Shown here: in pieces, positions 9,818 to 17,707 of the stretch
Layout of the letters: each line of letters begins with the position of its first letter
Numbering within the stretch: the first letter of the stretch is position 1
Origin: Myxococcota bacterium
GTDB taxonomy: Bacteria > Myxococcota_A > UBA9160 > UBA6930
Reading direction: 5' to 3'
Assembly (NCBI GenBank): GCA_028285625.1
Contig: JANQOX010000014.1
Coordinates: forward strand, 186,001-250,000
Length of the DNA: 64,000 nucleotides
Program-made: the position numbers and the translations under genes
The notes under the pieces: model-generated
The model's database searches: none
The model's input: only the letters and a program-made list of their open reading frames with translations
What the model was told of the DNA's origin: nothing

Positions 9818-9857
9818 ACCACCCGCCCCGGGAACGCCAATTTCCGGGGCGGGTGGT
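9818..9857. terminator. Bidirectional intrinsic terminator between convergent genes
   Basis: A perfect 14-bp inverted repeat (ACCACCCGCCCCGG at 9818-9831 and its complement at 9844-9857) encloses a 12-base loop. It lies between the fusion gene ending at 9784 and the zinc-ribbon gene ending at 9894 on the other strand. The A-rich flank to the left (AAAACGAAA) gives a U-rich tail for minus-strand transcripts; the right flank has little T, so it should work best for the zinc-ribbon gene. Confidence 0.8.
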
Positions 9858-9893
9858 GCTTCACACACGTCTCGAAGACGCGCTACGGAAAGC

Positions 9894-10382
9894 CTAGGCC
9901 TGGGTTTCGCGCAACCCGCTCTGCTCGAGTTCCTTGCCGAGCTGGTGGACCTTGCGCTTGAACTCGTCGATGGGATCGTCGAACGAGAGGATGATCTCGG
10001 TGGTGCGCGGGATCTCGTCGCCGTTGAGCAGCCCGCGGTAGCGGTTCAGGTTGGCGAGGATGGCCTCGGCCACCTTGAGCGCGCGCTTCTCGGTCTTGAT
10101 CAGCGGCGACTGCAGGGTGTAGACGTTGTTGCGTCCCCAGAGGCTCTCATCGCGGACGATGGCGATCTCGCGGTAGACCCCGTTGATGGGGTCGAAGTTG
10201 TACTCGACCCGCACCTCCTTGAAGATGTCGGAGTTGCCGGTGTAGAACCCGCGCTCCTTCTCCACCTTGCCGAGCTGCCGACAGCGCGGGCAATAGAACG
10301 TGTCACCGTGGTTGAGGAGGAAGACGCCCTTGGCGTAGTCCTCGCAGTCGGTGTTCTCGCAGTACCCGACTCCGCGCTTCAT
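9894..10382 (-). CDS. Conserved hypothetical zinc-ribbon protein
   Basis: A 162-residue protein that begins MKRGVGYCENTDCEDYAKG. Cysteines in YCENTDC and FYCPRCRQLG form a likely four-Cys zinc ribbon in the first 45 residues. The remainder is mixed alpha/beta with no motif I recognise, ending in a charged helix. An ATG nine bases upstream (10391) is also possible, but its AGGA lies too close; the same AGGA is about 8 bases from the ATG at 10382, which decides the start. It stands alone and ends at the terminator at 9818-9857. Function unknown. Confidence 0.7.
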   Translation of the reverse strand: MKRGVGYCENTDCEDYAKGVFLLNHGDTFYCPRCRQLGKVEKERGFYTGNSDIFKEVRVEYNFDPINGVYREIAIVRDESLWGRNNVYTLQSPLIKTEKRALKVAEAILANLNRYRGLLNGDEIPRTTEIILSFDDPIDEFKRKVHQLGKELEQSGLRETQA

Positions 10383-10391
10383 GCTCGCCAT

Positions 10392-10856
10392 CCTGCTGGT
10401 TTGCCTCCAAGGCCCGCGCGTTCCGACGGTCGGTGTCCGTTCGCCTCGCGGTCCTGGTGACCTCTAGAGGCAAGCCCCGTGCCATGCGGCGTGGGGGGAT
10501 CCACCGCGGTGCAACTCGGCCTGTTGTCTCGGCCTAACTGGGTGTTTGAATCGCCTCTTGCCCTTGCGCTGCGCGCTCACCCGTCGTCCCCGCAAGGAGG
10601 CATCGCGGAAGCACGCGACCCAAAACGTGTACCGGGCTACCCCGGTCTGCCTTCGAACCCTGCAACTATGAAGTTTTCGTCGGCCCCGAAGATCGTCTCT
10701 CGCCGAGGGGTGCCCGCATCGCGATCCAGTCCGGAATCTGCGCGCAAGGGCGGCCTCCAGGGGTGGTTTTCAGAGCGTCCGAATCAGGGAAAAGCCGAAT
10801 AATCGCCGCGGCTTAGGGACCAAGCGTTCCTATGGTGCGCGCGGCCCGACCCATTG
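10392..10856. other. Gene-free interval, about 465 bases
   Basis: The longest stretch without a recognisable gene, between the start of the zinc-ribbon gene and the end of the ccm operon (both minus strand). It is visibly less GC-rich in places. I see one small perfect hairpin at 10631-10646 (ACCGGG, CTAC loop, CCCGGT) and no U-tract. A 107-codon plus-strand frame here looks like a chance reading frame. It should hold the ccm 3' end and the zinc-ribbon promoter. I tried tRNA, SRP RNA and RNase P signatures by eye and found none. Confidence 0.5.
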
Positions 10857-11006
10857 TCAACCGCCATGTTGCGTGGGGCCTGCATCCCCGCGGGCCGAGG
10901 CCGTTTCGAGCTGCCGCAAGAGCGCTGCACGCTCTCGGATCAGATGGAGGGCGTACCCCGCCACCGCGCCGACCACGATCGCATAGGAGGCAATCAGGAG
11001 TCCCAA
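10857..11006 (-). CDS. ccmD: Heme exporter accessory protein CcmD
   Basis: A 49-residue protein easily missed because it is short and starts with TTG. It reads MGLLIASYAIVVGAVAGYAL then HLIRERAALLRQLE: one membrane helix followed by a basic, cytoplasmic coiled segment, the standard CcmD layout. CcmD helps release holo-CcmE from the CcmABC complex. The TTG at 11006 is preceded by AGGAGG at a normal distance, and the gene overlaps the end of ccmC by 13 bases, its usual position. It is the last gene of the operon. Confidence 0.85.
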   Translation of the reverse strand: MGLLIASYAIVVGAVAGYALHLIRERAALLRQLETASARGDAGPTQHGG

Positions 11007-11740
11007 GATGCCCCTCCTGGGTCATCCCGGTGGGCCATCGTGGCCTCCCGGGCGGCCAGCAGCCCACGCAGGTGCTCCACCTCGGTTCGGCGCAGCCACA
11101 GATGCACGTACGCCACGATCGCGACCGCCACGCCCAGCCAGAAGGGAAGCGACATGCCTGCGCCCAGGCTGCCCCGCTCGAGATTCTCCGGATGGATCGA
11201 GCGCCCTCCGGCGAGGTCGATCGCGAAGTAGTTGAGCGGGATCACCATCAGCCCGGCGATCCCGTAGACCGCCGCGAAGCGGGCTGCGCGCTCGCTGCCT
11301 TCGGTGAAGCTCCGAAGCAGCAGGTAGGAGACGTAGACCAGGTAGAGCAGCAGGGTGAGGGTGAGGCGGAGATCCCACGACCACCATTTGCCCCACGTGC
11401 CCTTGGCCCAAAGCGGTCCCGTGAGCAGCAGCAGGGTCGCGAAGAGCACCCCCACGCCCGCCGCTGCGCGCGCGCGCTGGTCGTGGCGCTCATCGCCCTT
11501 CCACAGGTACAGCGCTCCGTAGAACGCGGTCATGGCAAAGCCCAGGTAGGCCGCGAAGGCGCAGGGTGGGTGCACGTACAGGATCTTCTGGACGATGCCC
11601 TGCACCCGGTCGACGGGGGCCTGGACGACCGCGATCGCCCAGACGGCCGCGAGCAGCAGGCACAGCGCACCCGTGGTGCGCTGCAAGAGGCTCGAGGTGC
11701 CGGCGAGGGAGGTTTGGGAGGGCAGGGTGGCGTCACTCAT
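10994..11740 (-). CDS. ccmC: Heme handling/export membrane protein CcmC
   Basis: A 248-residue integral membrane protein with six predicted helices. The tryptophan-rich heme-handling motif GTWGKWWSWDLRLT identifies it as CcmC, and ILYVHPPCAF and VIPLNYFAID carry residues typical of the family's periplasmic loops. CcmC presents heme to CcmE at the outer face of the inner membrane. The ATG at 11740 overlaps the ccmB end by 8 bases. The C-terminal extension (LRGLLAAREATMAHRDD) is helical and somewhat long. Confidence 0.93.
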   Translation of the reverse strand: MSDATLPSQTSLAGTSSLLQRTTGALCLLLAAVWAIAVVQAPVDRVQGIVQKILYVHPPCAFAAYLGFAMTAFYGALYLWKGDERHDQRARAAAGVGVLFATLLLLTGPLWAKGTWGKWWSWDLRLTLTLLLYLVYVSYLLLRSFTEGSERAARFAAVYGIAGLMVIPLNYFAIDLAGGRSIHPENLERGSLGAGMSLPFWLGVAVAIVAYVHLWLRRTEVEHLRGLLAAREATMAHRDDPGGASWDS

Positions 11741-12398
11741 CGAGGACGTATTCGAAGCCGAGGAATGAGATTATCAGATACACGCCATCGCTGACGAGCA
11801 GCAGCTGCAGGGGTTCGAACAACAGGCCCTCGCCGTCGAGGAGCCCCGCGGTGGCGCGGACGGCCCCGAGTACCACGGGCAGCAGCAGGGGCAGCAGCAG
11901 CAGCGGAAGCATCACTTCGCGGTAGCTGGTACGCACGGCCATGGCGGCGAAGAGCGTCCCGATCGACGACAGGCCCAGCGCGCCCAGGAAGGCCACCAGC
12001 GCATATCGACCCGCGACCGATGCGAGGTCGACGTCGAAGAAGAGGGCGAAGACCAGCGAGGTGAGGGCCTGAACCACCAGCAGCACCACGAGGCTTGCCA
12101 TCGCCTTGCCGAGGAAGACCCAGCCGCGGTCCACCGGCGCGAGCGCCAACGCCGAGAGCGCGTCGTTCTCGAGCTCGAGGGCGAACGACCGGTTCAGTCC
12201 CAGGACCGAGGCGAAGACCACCGCCACCCACAGCAACCCGGGCAGGTGCTCGCGCTGGGAGGGCAGCGGGCCGGGCGGCGCGGCAAAGAACAGCACCGTC
12301 ACGACCAGCAGGGCGAACACGCCCATGGCCGCCAGCCGGTCGCGCCCACGCCACTCGACGAGCAGGTCCTTCCAGAGGATCGCGGCGAAGGCCCTCAC
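11733..12398 (-). CDS. ccmB: Heme exporter permease CcmB
   Basis: A 221-residue membrane component of the CcmAB ABC transporter, whose ATP hydrolysis drives release of heme-loaded CcmE. It shows the opening ILWKDLLVEWRGRDRL (family pattern RDLxxEWR), LGLNRSFALELENDAL, six hydrophobic segments and a leucine-rich MLPLLLLPLLLPVVLG. The GTG at 12398 overlaps the ccmA stop as GTGA, which sets the start; a longer reading frame upstream belongs to ccmA in another frame. Confidence 0.92.
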   Translation of the reverse strand: MRAFAAILWKDLLVEWRGRDRLAAMGVFALLVVTVLFFAAPPGPLPSQREHLPGLLWVAVVFASVLGLNRSFALELENDALSALALAPVDRGWVFLGKAMASLVVLLVVQALTSLVFALFFDVDLASVAGRYALVAFLGALGLSSIGTLFAAMAVRTSYREVMLPLLLLPLLLPVVLGAVRATAGLLDGEGLLFEPLQLLLVSDGVYLIISFLGFEYVLDE

Positions 12399-13132
12399 CC
12401 GCGCGGCCCCTGCAGCGCGGAGACGGCGTCGTGGTAGGCACCGGTGAGTACCGTCGCATCGGCCAGGCACGCCTCGTCGAGCCCGTGCGAGCGGCCGCGT
12501 GCCAGGACGAGGGCCTGGTCCGCCAGCTGGGCCGCGCGCGCGAGGTCGTGGGTGACCAGCAGGGTGGTGGCGCCCGACCGCCGATCGGCATCGGCCAGTC
12601 GCGACGCCAGGCGCTCGGCGGCATCGGGATCGAGCCCGGTGAAGGGCTCGTCCAGCAGCAGCAGCGCCGGCTCGGTGATCAGCGCCCGCGCGATCGAGAG
12701 CCGCTGGGCCATGCCGCGCGAGAAGGTGCCCGACCGGCGGTCGGCGGCGCCCTCGAGGTCGAGTTCGGCAAGCCAGTGCTCGGCGCGCGCCTCCGCATCG
12801 GCCAGTCCGTGCAGCCGTGCGGCGAAACGCAGGTTCTCACGCGCGGTCAGCGCCGGTACCAGGAACGTGGCGTGGCCGATCAGGCCCACGCGGCGCCGCC
12901 TGGCCGCGCGCCCGTCGCCGTCGCCCGCGACCCGAAGCTCGCCGGATGTGGGGCGCGCCAGGCCCGCGAGCATGCGCAGCAGCGTGGACTTGCCGGCGCC
13001 GTTCGGACCCAGGACGGCCAGGGTGGCGCCGGGCGCGACATCGAGGTCCAGGGGGTGGAGCGCCGTCACCGGTCCGAAGCGCTTCTCGAGTGCGCGCGCC
13101 CGGATCGCCGGCTCGCCCGCGCCGTCGCTCAA
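12395..13132 (-). CDS. ccmA: Heme exporter ATP-binding protein CcmA
   Basis: A 245-residue ABC ATPase: Walker A GPNGAGKSTLL, signature FSRGMAQRLSIARAL, Walker B LLLLDEPFTGLD, and H-loop LLVTHDLARAA. The neighbourhood (ccmB directly downstream) assigns it to CcmA. The TTG at 13132 overlaps the stop of the preceding gene as TTGA; a longer ORF begins further upstream inside that gene and is rejected. The signature reads FSRGMAQ, as is usual for CcmA and unlike the LSGGQ of other transporters. Confidence 0.92.
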   Translation of the reverse strand: MSDGAGEPAIRARALEKRFGPVTALHPLDLDVAPGATLAVLGPNGAGKSTLLRMLAGLARPTSGELRVAGDGDGRAARRRRVGLIGHATFLVPALTARENLRFAARLHGLADAEARAEHWLAELDLEGAADRRSGTFSRGMAQRLSIARALITEPALLLLDEPFTGLDPDAAERLASRLADADRRSGATTLLVTHDLARAAQLADQALVLARGRSHGLDEACLADATVLTGAYHDAVSALQGPRG

Positions 13133-15024
13133 CGCACCGGAGCCTTCGCTCCATCCGGCAGCGGGCTTCCGCAGCCCGCACAGAAGCGGTCCCCGACCTG
13201 CGCGGCCTTGCCACAAGACGCACAGACGCGCCCATCGAGCGCGCCGGGCGCACCGGGTTCGGGAGCGGGAGCCGCGGGCTCGGCTTGCGCCGCGGGGACC
13301 ACGGCCGTGGGCGCGCGTTCGCTGCGCAGCTGGGCGACGGCGCGCGCGCGTAGGTCGTCGCGCAGCATCTGGTGATCTTCGTCGGAGACCTTGCCGGTTT
13401 CGTGGTCGTGCTCGAGATCGGCGATGGCCGCGTAAAGCGCCGCGCGCTCGCGGGCACCGGCATCCTCCTCGGGCTCGGGTGCCGTCTCGCCGCCGGCAGT
13501 TCGGCGCAGCGGCCCGATCACGAAGGCGATCGCCGCTGCGGCCATGACCAGCAGGGCCGGTAGAAGCGCCGCGCGCGGAAGCGCCACGCGGCCCTGGCGT
13601 GCGGCGATCTCCACCGACACCTCTTCGCCCGGGGCGACCTCGAACGCCTCGAGGTGCATGTAGGTGAGGTCGTTGGTGCGGGCGGGGCGTCGTCGGTGCA
13701 ACCGGTCCGACGTCACGGCCAACGCGCCGGTGTCGGCCAGGAACAGCGAGACCAACGGCACGTCCACGGAGAAGCTGCGCGAGAAGCGCGTAGCCTCGGC
13801 GCCGGCCGGGATGCGGTACGCGAGGTCGATGCGCGACTCGCCAGGGGGGGCCGCGCCGAGTACGCCCAGCCCGCCGGCCGGATTGGGCGCCAGCACGAGG
13901 CCCGGGTCGCTCGTGCCGAAGCGCAGGTTCGACGCGCCATCCGGCAGGGGGATCGCGAGCAGCGGCTCGCGGTCCGACGGCGCACGTACGCCGGTCTCGC
14001 CGGTGACCTCGAGCACGTGCGACTCCTGGATCTCGAGCGCGGCGTCGTCGCCGTGCATGACGAACCGGACTTCCTGCACCGACAGCGCGTCGGGATCGAC
14101 CCGCGAGGGTGCGAAGGCGAGCGCTACGTCGACCGGGCCGCCGCCCGTTGCGGCGTATCGCGCGTACACGCGCCCATCCAGCGTCTGGGGTTCGCCCGCC
14201 ACGAGCCGCCCGGCGTCCCGCACCTCTGCGCCTTCGCCCACCAGAAGGGCCGTGCTCGCGGCGCCCCGGGGTACCTCGGGCGCGAAGTCCAGGTTGCCCT
14301 CGGCATCGAGCGGCAGCAGGTACGACCAGGCGAGCTCACTCGGCCCCGGATGCAGGGGGCCCCAGTAGCGCAGCCGATCGCCCACGCGTTCGAGGCCTTC
14401 GGGCATCACGCCGAGCGGCATGTCGAGTTCGGTCGCTCCCGGCGGCAGCACGACCTCGAGGGCGGGCCGGGCACCGGCGCGCGCATCTCGCGGAACGAAG
14501 TAGCTGGTGGTGCCCGCGTTGCGCAGGTCGAAACTCTGGCCCACGCGGACGCTTCCGCCGAGCCGATCGAGACGGTAGATCGCCTCGGCCAGCTGCACCG
14601 CGCCGGCGTCCTGGACCACGTCGGTCACGGGGATGCGCACGGCCACCTCGAGCTGGCCGGCCGGGAACTGCACGCGGCCGCCAGGGTGCGGCACGCCGCC
14701 GTGGCGGGCACCGACCAGGTAGCTGTTGGAGGGGTCGTTGGAGAGGCCTTCGAAGGAGAAGCGTCCCTCGGCGTCGCTGGTGGCGCGCGCCACGCCCGGT
14801 GCACCCATGGCCGAGAGCGCGTAGAGCGCCACGTCGGCACCGGCCACCGGCTCGCCGGTGGTGGCGTGGACGACCTGCCCGCGGATGGCCGCCGGACCCG
14901 CCGGCGGCGGCGGCAGGCTGCCCGGTGCATCGTCATGCTGGGCCGAGGCCGCCGTGGCGAGCAGCAGCACGAACGCGAGTGCCCAGGCCGCGCCCGTGGC
15001 GCGCACGCCTCGCCGAGGCGTCAC
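13129..15024 (-). CDS. Ccm-operon membrane protein X: carboxypeptidase-regulatory-like domain, TM helix, CcmI-like segment, zinc ribbon
   Basis: A 631-residue protein between ccmF and ccmA, overlapping both by four bases. In order it has a signal peptide (cleavage after ATAASA); a carboxypeptidase-regulatory-like beta domain at about 45-130 (IRGQVVHATTGEPVAGADV); a long beta-rich, cysteine-free periplasmic region; a membrane helix (LLPALLVMAAAAIAFVIG); then a cytoplasmic helix ALYAAIADLEHDHETGKVSD that resembles the short helical segment of CcmI/CycH-type and ccm-linked zinc-ribbon proteins. It ends in a zinc ribbon (CASCGKAAQVGDRFCAGCGS). No ccmG, ccmH or ccmI is visible in the operon, so X may stand in for part of the apocytochrome-handling machinery. 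That role is inference from position and the CcmI-like helix. Confidence 0.6.
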   Translation of the reverse strand: MTPRRGVRATGAAWALAFVLLLATAASAQHDDAPGSLPPPPAGPAAIRGQVVHATTGEPVAGADVALYALSAMGAPGVARATSDAEGRFSFEGLSNDPSNSYLVGARHGGVPHPGGRVQFPAGQLEVAVRIPVTDVVQDAGAVQLAEAIYRLDRLGGSVRVGQSFDLRNAGTTSYFVPRDARAGARPALEVVLPPGATELDMPLGVMPEGLERVGDRLRYWGPLHPGPSELAWSYLLPLDAEGNLDFAPEVPRGAASTALLVGEGAEVRDAGRLVAGEPQTLDGRVYARYAATGGGPVDVALAFAPSRVDPDALSVQEVRFVMHGDDAALEIQESHVLEVTGETGVRAPSDREPLLAIPLPDGASNLRFGTSDPGLVLAPNPAGGLGVLGAAPPGESRIDLAYRIPAGAEATRFSRSFSVDVPLVSLFLADTGALAVTSDRLHRRRPARTNDLTYMHLEAFEVAPGEEVSVEIAARQGRVALPRAALLPALLVMAAAAIAFVIGPLRRTAGGETAPEPEEDAGARERAALYAAIADLEHDHETGKVSDEDHQMLRDDLRARAVAQLRSERAPTAVVPAAQAEPAAPAPEPGAPGALDGRVCASCGKAAQVGDRFCAGCGSPLPDGAKAPVR

Positions 15025-16979
15025 GTACGGCTCGCGCGGCGAGGCTCCGGGTGGGGCCACATGATCACCAGCGTGCCCACCACGAACGTCCACCCGCCGA
15101 TCCAGATCCAGTTCACCAGCGGGTTGCGGTAGATCTTCAGCGTTGCGGAGCCGTCGGTCTCGATGGCCGTGAGGATCACGTAGAGGTCCTCACGCAGGGT
15201 CGAGTAGACCGACGGGATCGAGGCGGGCTGCTGCTCCAGCCAGTACATGCGCTTCTCGGGCGTCATCGTGGCCAGCGGGCGGTCCTGCTCGTAGAGGGCG
15301 ATGCGCGCGGTCGCGCCGCCGTAGTGCTGGTGCGGGATCGGTACGGCGGTGCGGTACTCGAGGCGATAGCCGTTCATCGCGACGGCATCGCCGGGCACCA
15401 GGTTCTCGAGGCGCTCCTCGTTGAAGGCGGCCCCCGCGATCCCCACGAAGATGAACACCATGCCCAGGTGCACCACATAGCCGCCGTAGCGGCGCTGGTT
15501 CTTGCGAAGCAGCGTGGTCAGCGCCGTCAGCGCACTTTCGCCCCGGCGCATGCGCGCGCGCATGGCGCGGGTGTACTCCTGGCCGATGGTGCCCACGACG
15601 AACGCCGAGAGCGACCAGGTGGCCAGCGGGAAGAACCCGATGTCGAAGCGGAAGACCAGGGCCAGGACGACCGCCGTCACCAGTCCGAACGTCGTCGGCA
15701 GGATGAACTGGCGCCGAAGATTGGTGGGCGTGGCGCGTCGCCACGCGATCAGCGGGCCCACGCCCGTCAGCAGCAGGAGCAGCAGGGCGAGCGGGGCGTT
15801 CACGGCGTTGAAGTACGCCGGGCCCACGAGGATCTCCTTGCCGAACCACTCGGTGATCTTCGGAAAGAGCGTCCCGCAGAACACGACGCCCAGGATCGCC
15901 ATGAAGATCCAGTTGTTCATGATGAAGCCGGACTCGCGCGAGACCACCGACTCGAGTCGGCTGGTGCCCACGAGCAGCGGCCGACGCCAAAGCAGCACAC
16001 CGAAGAAGATGACGGCGGTGAGCCCCACGTAGGTGGCGAACAGCACGCCGAAGATCTCGGTCTGGGCGAAGGCGTGCACCGAGCGCACGAGCCCGCTTCG
16101 GGTGAGCATGGTGCCGAACAGGCACAGCACGTAGGTGAGCCCGACCAGCACCAGGTTCCAGATCTTCAGCATGTCGCGCTTTTCCTGCACCATCACCGAG
16201 TGCAGGTAGGCGGTGGCCGCGAGCCACGGCATGAACGAGGCGTTCTCCACGGGGTCCCAGGCCCAGTAGCCACCCCAGCCGAGCACCTCGTAGGCCCAGC
16301 GGCCGCCGAGCAGGATGCCCACGCTCAGGAAGAACCAGGCGAAGAGCGTCCAGCGTCGCGTGGCGCGCAGCCAGGCCGTGCCCATCTCGCCCGAGAGCAT
16401 CGCCGCCAGGGCGAACGCATACGGCACCACGAAGCCCGTGAGCCCGATGTAGAGCATCACCGGGTGGATCATCATGACCGGGTGCTGGAGCAGGGGGTTC
16501 AGTCCCTGACCGTCCGACAGCACCTGGGCGGGCGCGAGCTTGTCGAACGGGTTGCTCACGAAGTTGAGCATGATCAGGAAGAAGACTGCATTCGCCTGCA
16601 GGACGGCCGCCACCCACGGCATCAGGCTGCGGCTCTCGCGGTGGCTGCGCATGGCGAGCCACGCGTAGGCGGTGACCATCCAGAGCCACAGCAGCAGCGA
16701 GCCGGCCTGGCCGCCCCAGAGCGCCGCGATGCGATAGGCCAGGTCCATGCTGCGCGCCGCGTGGTTGGCGACGTACGAGAGCTGGAAGTCGAGCGTCGCG
16801 AACGCCCAGAAGAGCGCGCCGATCGCGATCGACGTGAAGACGAACGAGACCGCGACGGTGCGTTCCGCTACGCGGGTCCAGTCTTCGCGGCGCAGCGCGC
16901 CGCCGACGATGCCCGCGACGACGCCGGTCGCCGAGACCAGCAGCGCGAGCCGCAGGGTGTAGAAGCCGAGGTCTGACAC
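15021..16979 (-). CDS. ccmF: Cytochrome c heme lyase subunit CcmF
   Basis: A 652-residue polytopic protein that joins heme from CcmE to apocytochrome c. The WWD-type motif WGGYWAWDPVENASFMPWL is intact, with flanking family blocks LLQHPVMMIHPVMLYIG, GTMLTRSGLVRSVHAF and GGYVVHLGMVFIFVGIAG. About fifteen hydrophobic segments are visible and the C-terminal part holds the periplasmic beta domain. The GTG start at 16979 lies two bases past the ccmE stop. A longer ORF extends through ccmE in another frame and is rejected. Confidence 0.93.
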   Translation of the reverse strand: MSDLGFYTLRLALLVSATGVVAGIVGGALRREDWTRVAERTVAVSFVFTSIAIGALFWAFATLDFQLSYVANHAARSMDLAYRIAALWGGQAGSLLLWLWMVTAYAWLAMRSHRESRSLMPWVAAVLQANAVFFLIMLNFVSNPFDKLAPAQVLSDGQGLNPLLQHPVMMIHPVMLYIGLTGFVVPYAFALAAMLSGEMGTAWLRATRRWTLFAWFFLSVGILLGGRWAYEVLGWGGYWAWDPVENASFMPWLAATAYLHSVMVQEKRDMLKIWNLVLVGLTYVLCLFGTMLTRSGLVRSVHAFAQTEIFGVLFATYVGLTAVIFFGVLLWRRPLLVGTSRLESVVSRESGFIMNNWIFMAILGVVFCGTLFPKITEWFGKEILVGPAYFNAVNAPLALLLLLLTGVGPLIAWRRATPTNLRRQFILPTTFGLVTAVVLALVFRFDIGFFPLATWSLSAFVVGTIGQEYTRAMRARMRRGESALTALTTLLRKNQRRYGGYVVHLGMVFIFVGIAGAAFNEERLENLVPGDAVAMNGYRLEYRTAVPIPHQHYGGATARIALYEQDRPLATMTPEKRMYWLEQQPASIPSVYSTLREDLYVILTAIETDGSATLKIYRNPLVNWIWIGGWTFVVGTLVIMWPHPEPRRASRT

Positions 16980-16980
16980 G

Positions 16981-17445
16981 CTAGAGCGAAGTCGGCCGTC
17001 CGGCGGGCGGCATTGCTTCCGCCATCTCGCCCTCGGTGGCTCCCTCGAACTTGGACGGGCACTTGGCCAGCAGGTTGGTCGCTTCGAACGAGCGATCCGA
17101 CTGCAGCCGGCCCTCGACCACCACCTCGGCGCCGTCCTTGAACAGGTCCGGCACTTCGAGGCTGGTGTAGACGACTGGCATGGCGCCCTGCGCGGTGCCG
17201 CCGGCATGGGGCGGCGTCTCCTGCACGAGGAACCGGACGGTCTGCGCGGCGACGTCGCGCTCGATCGAGCCTTCGGCGACGTAGCCGTGCACGCGCGCGG
17301 CTTCGCCCGGCGAGCCGTTGGCGCGGAACTCTCCGAGAGTCTGGTAGTAGACGAAGGTCGCGTCCTCGAGCTGCGTGCTGCCGTACCAGCCCAGCAGGAG
17401 CAACACGAGCCCGGCCCCCATGGCGATCTGAACACCCTTCGACAT
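16981..17445 (-). CDS. ccmE: Heme chaperone CcmE, cysteine-type with C-x3-F site
   Basis: A 154-residue heme chaperone: one N-terminal membrane helix (VQIAMGAGLVLLLLGWY), then an OB-fold beta-barrel (VHGYVAEGSIERD, RFLVQET, VVYTSLEVPDLFKDGAEVVV). The heme-attachment site reads LLAKCPSKFEG: Cys129 replaces the usual His, and Phe133 sits where the axial Tyr of H-x3-Y (or of the known C-x3-Y variant) should be. Cys-type CcmE is known from archaea and some deltaproteobacteria in the System I* variant that lacks CcmH. ATG 17445 gives the normal length; an ATG at 17481 would add 12 residues. First gene of the operon. Confidence 0.88.
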   Translation of the reverse strand: MSKGVQIAMGAGLVLLLLGWYGSTQLEDATFVYYQTLGEFRANGSPGEAARVHGYVAEGSIERDVAAQTVRFLVQETPPHAGGTAQGAMPVVYTSLEVPDLFKDGAEVVVEGRLQSDRSFEATNLLAKCPSKFEGATEGEMAEAMPPAGRPTSL

Positions 17446-17707
17446 GGATCGCAGCCTACCCGTTGGGCGGGGGGTCGTCAAACTGCGATGAGGCGAAAAG
17501 CGTTAGCAAATCAATGGGTTGCGTGCGAAAGGGCGCATGCATGGTGAACCTGCGGCGCCCCCGGGAACGCTCCGCCCCGCGGCCGGGCCCCAAGCACTCA
17601 CTGCGGCCCCCGGGACCACCGATGAGTTTCGAGCGACCCGACGGCCAGGCCGATCGGTCCAGCGGGGACCGGTCGACCTTGCCGGGCGGGTCCGTGGGGG
17701 ACGGCGG

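Noticed and set aside
10601..10700. GGGTTCGAA on the minus strand as a tRNA T-arm
   Set aside because: The flanking bases do not form a 5-bp T stem and no acceptor or anticodon arm can be drawn.
10479..10802. 107-codon plus-strand ORF in the gene-free interval
   Set aside because: No conserved pattern, no ribosome-binding site, biased to Ser/Pro/Arg as in random GC-rich sequence.
14109..16976. 955-codon plus-strand open frame across X and ccmF
   Set aside because: Rich in Arg/His/Gln shadows of membrane-protein codons; the ccm genes on the minus strand are certain.
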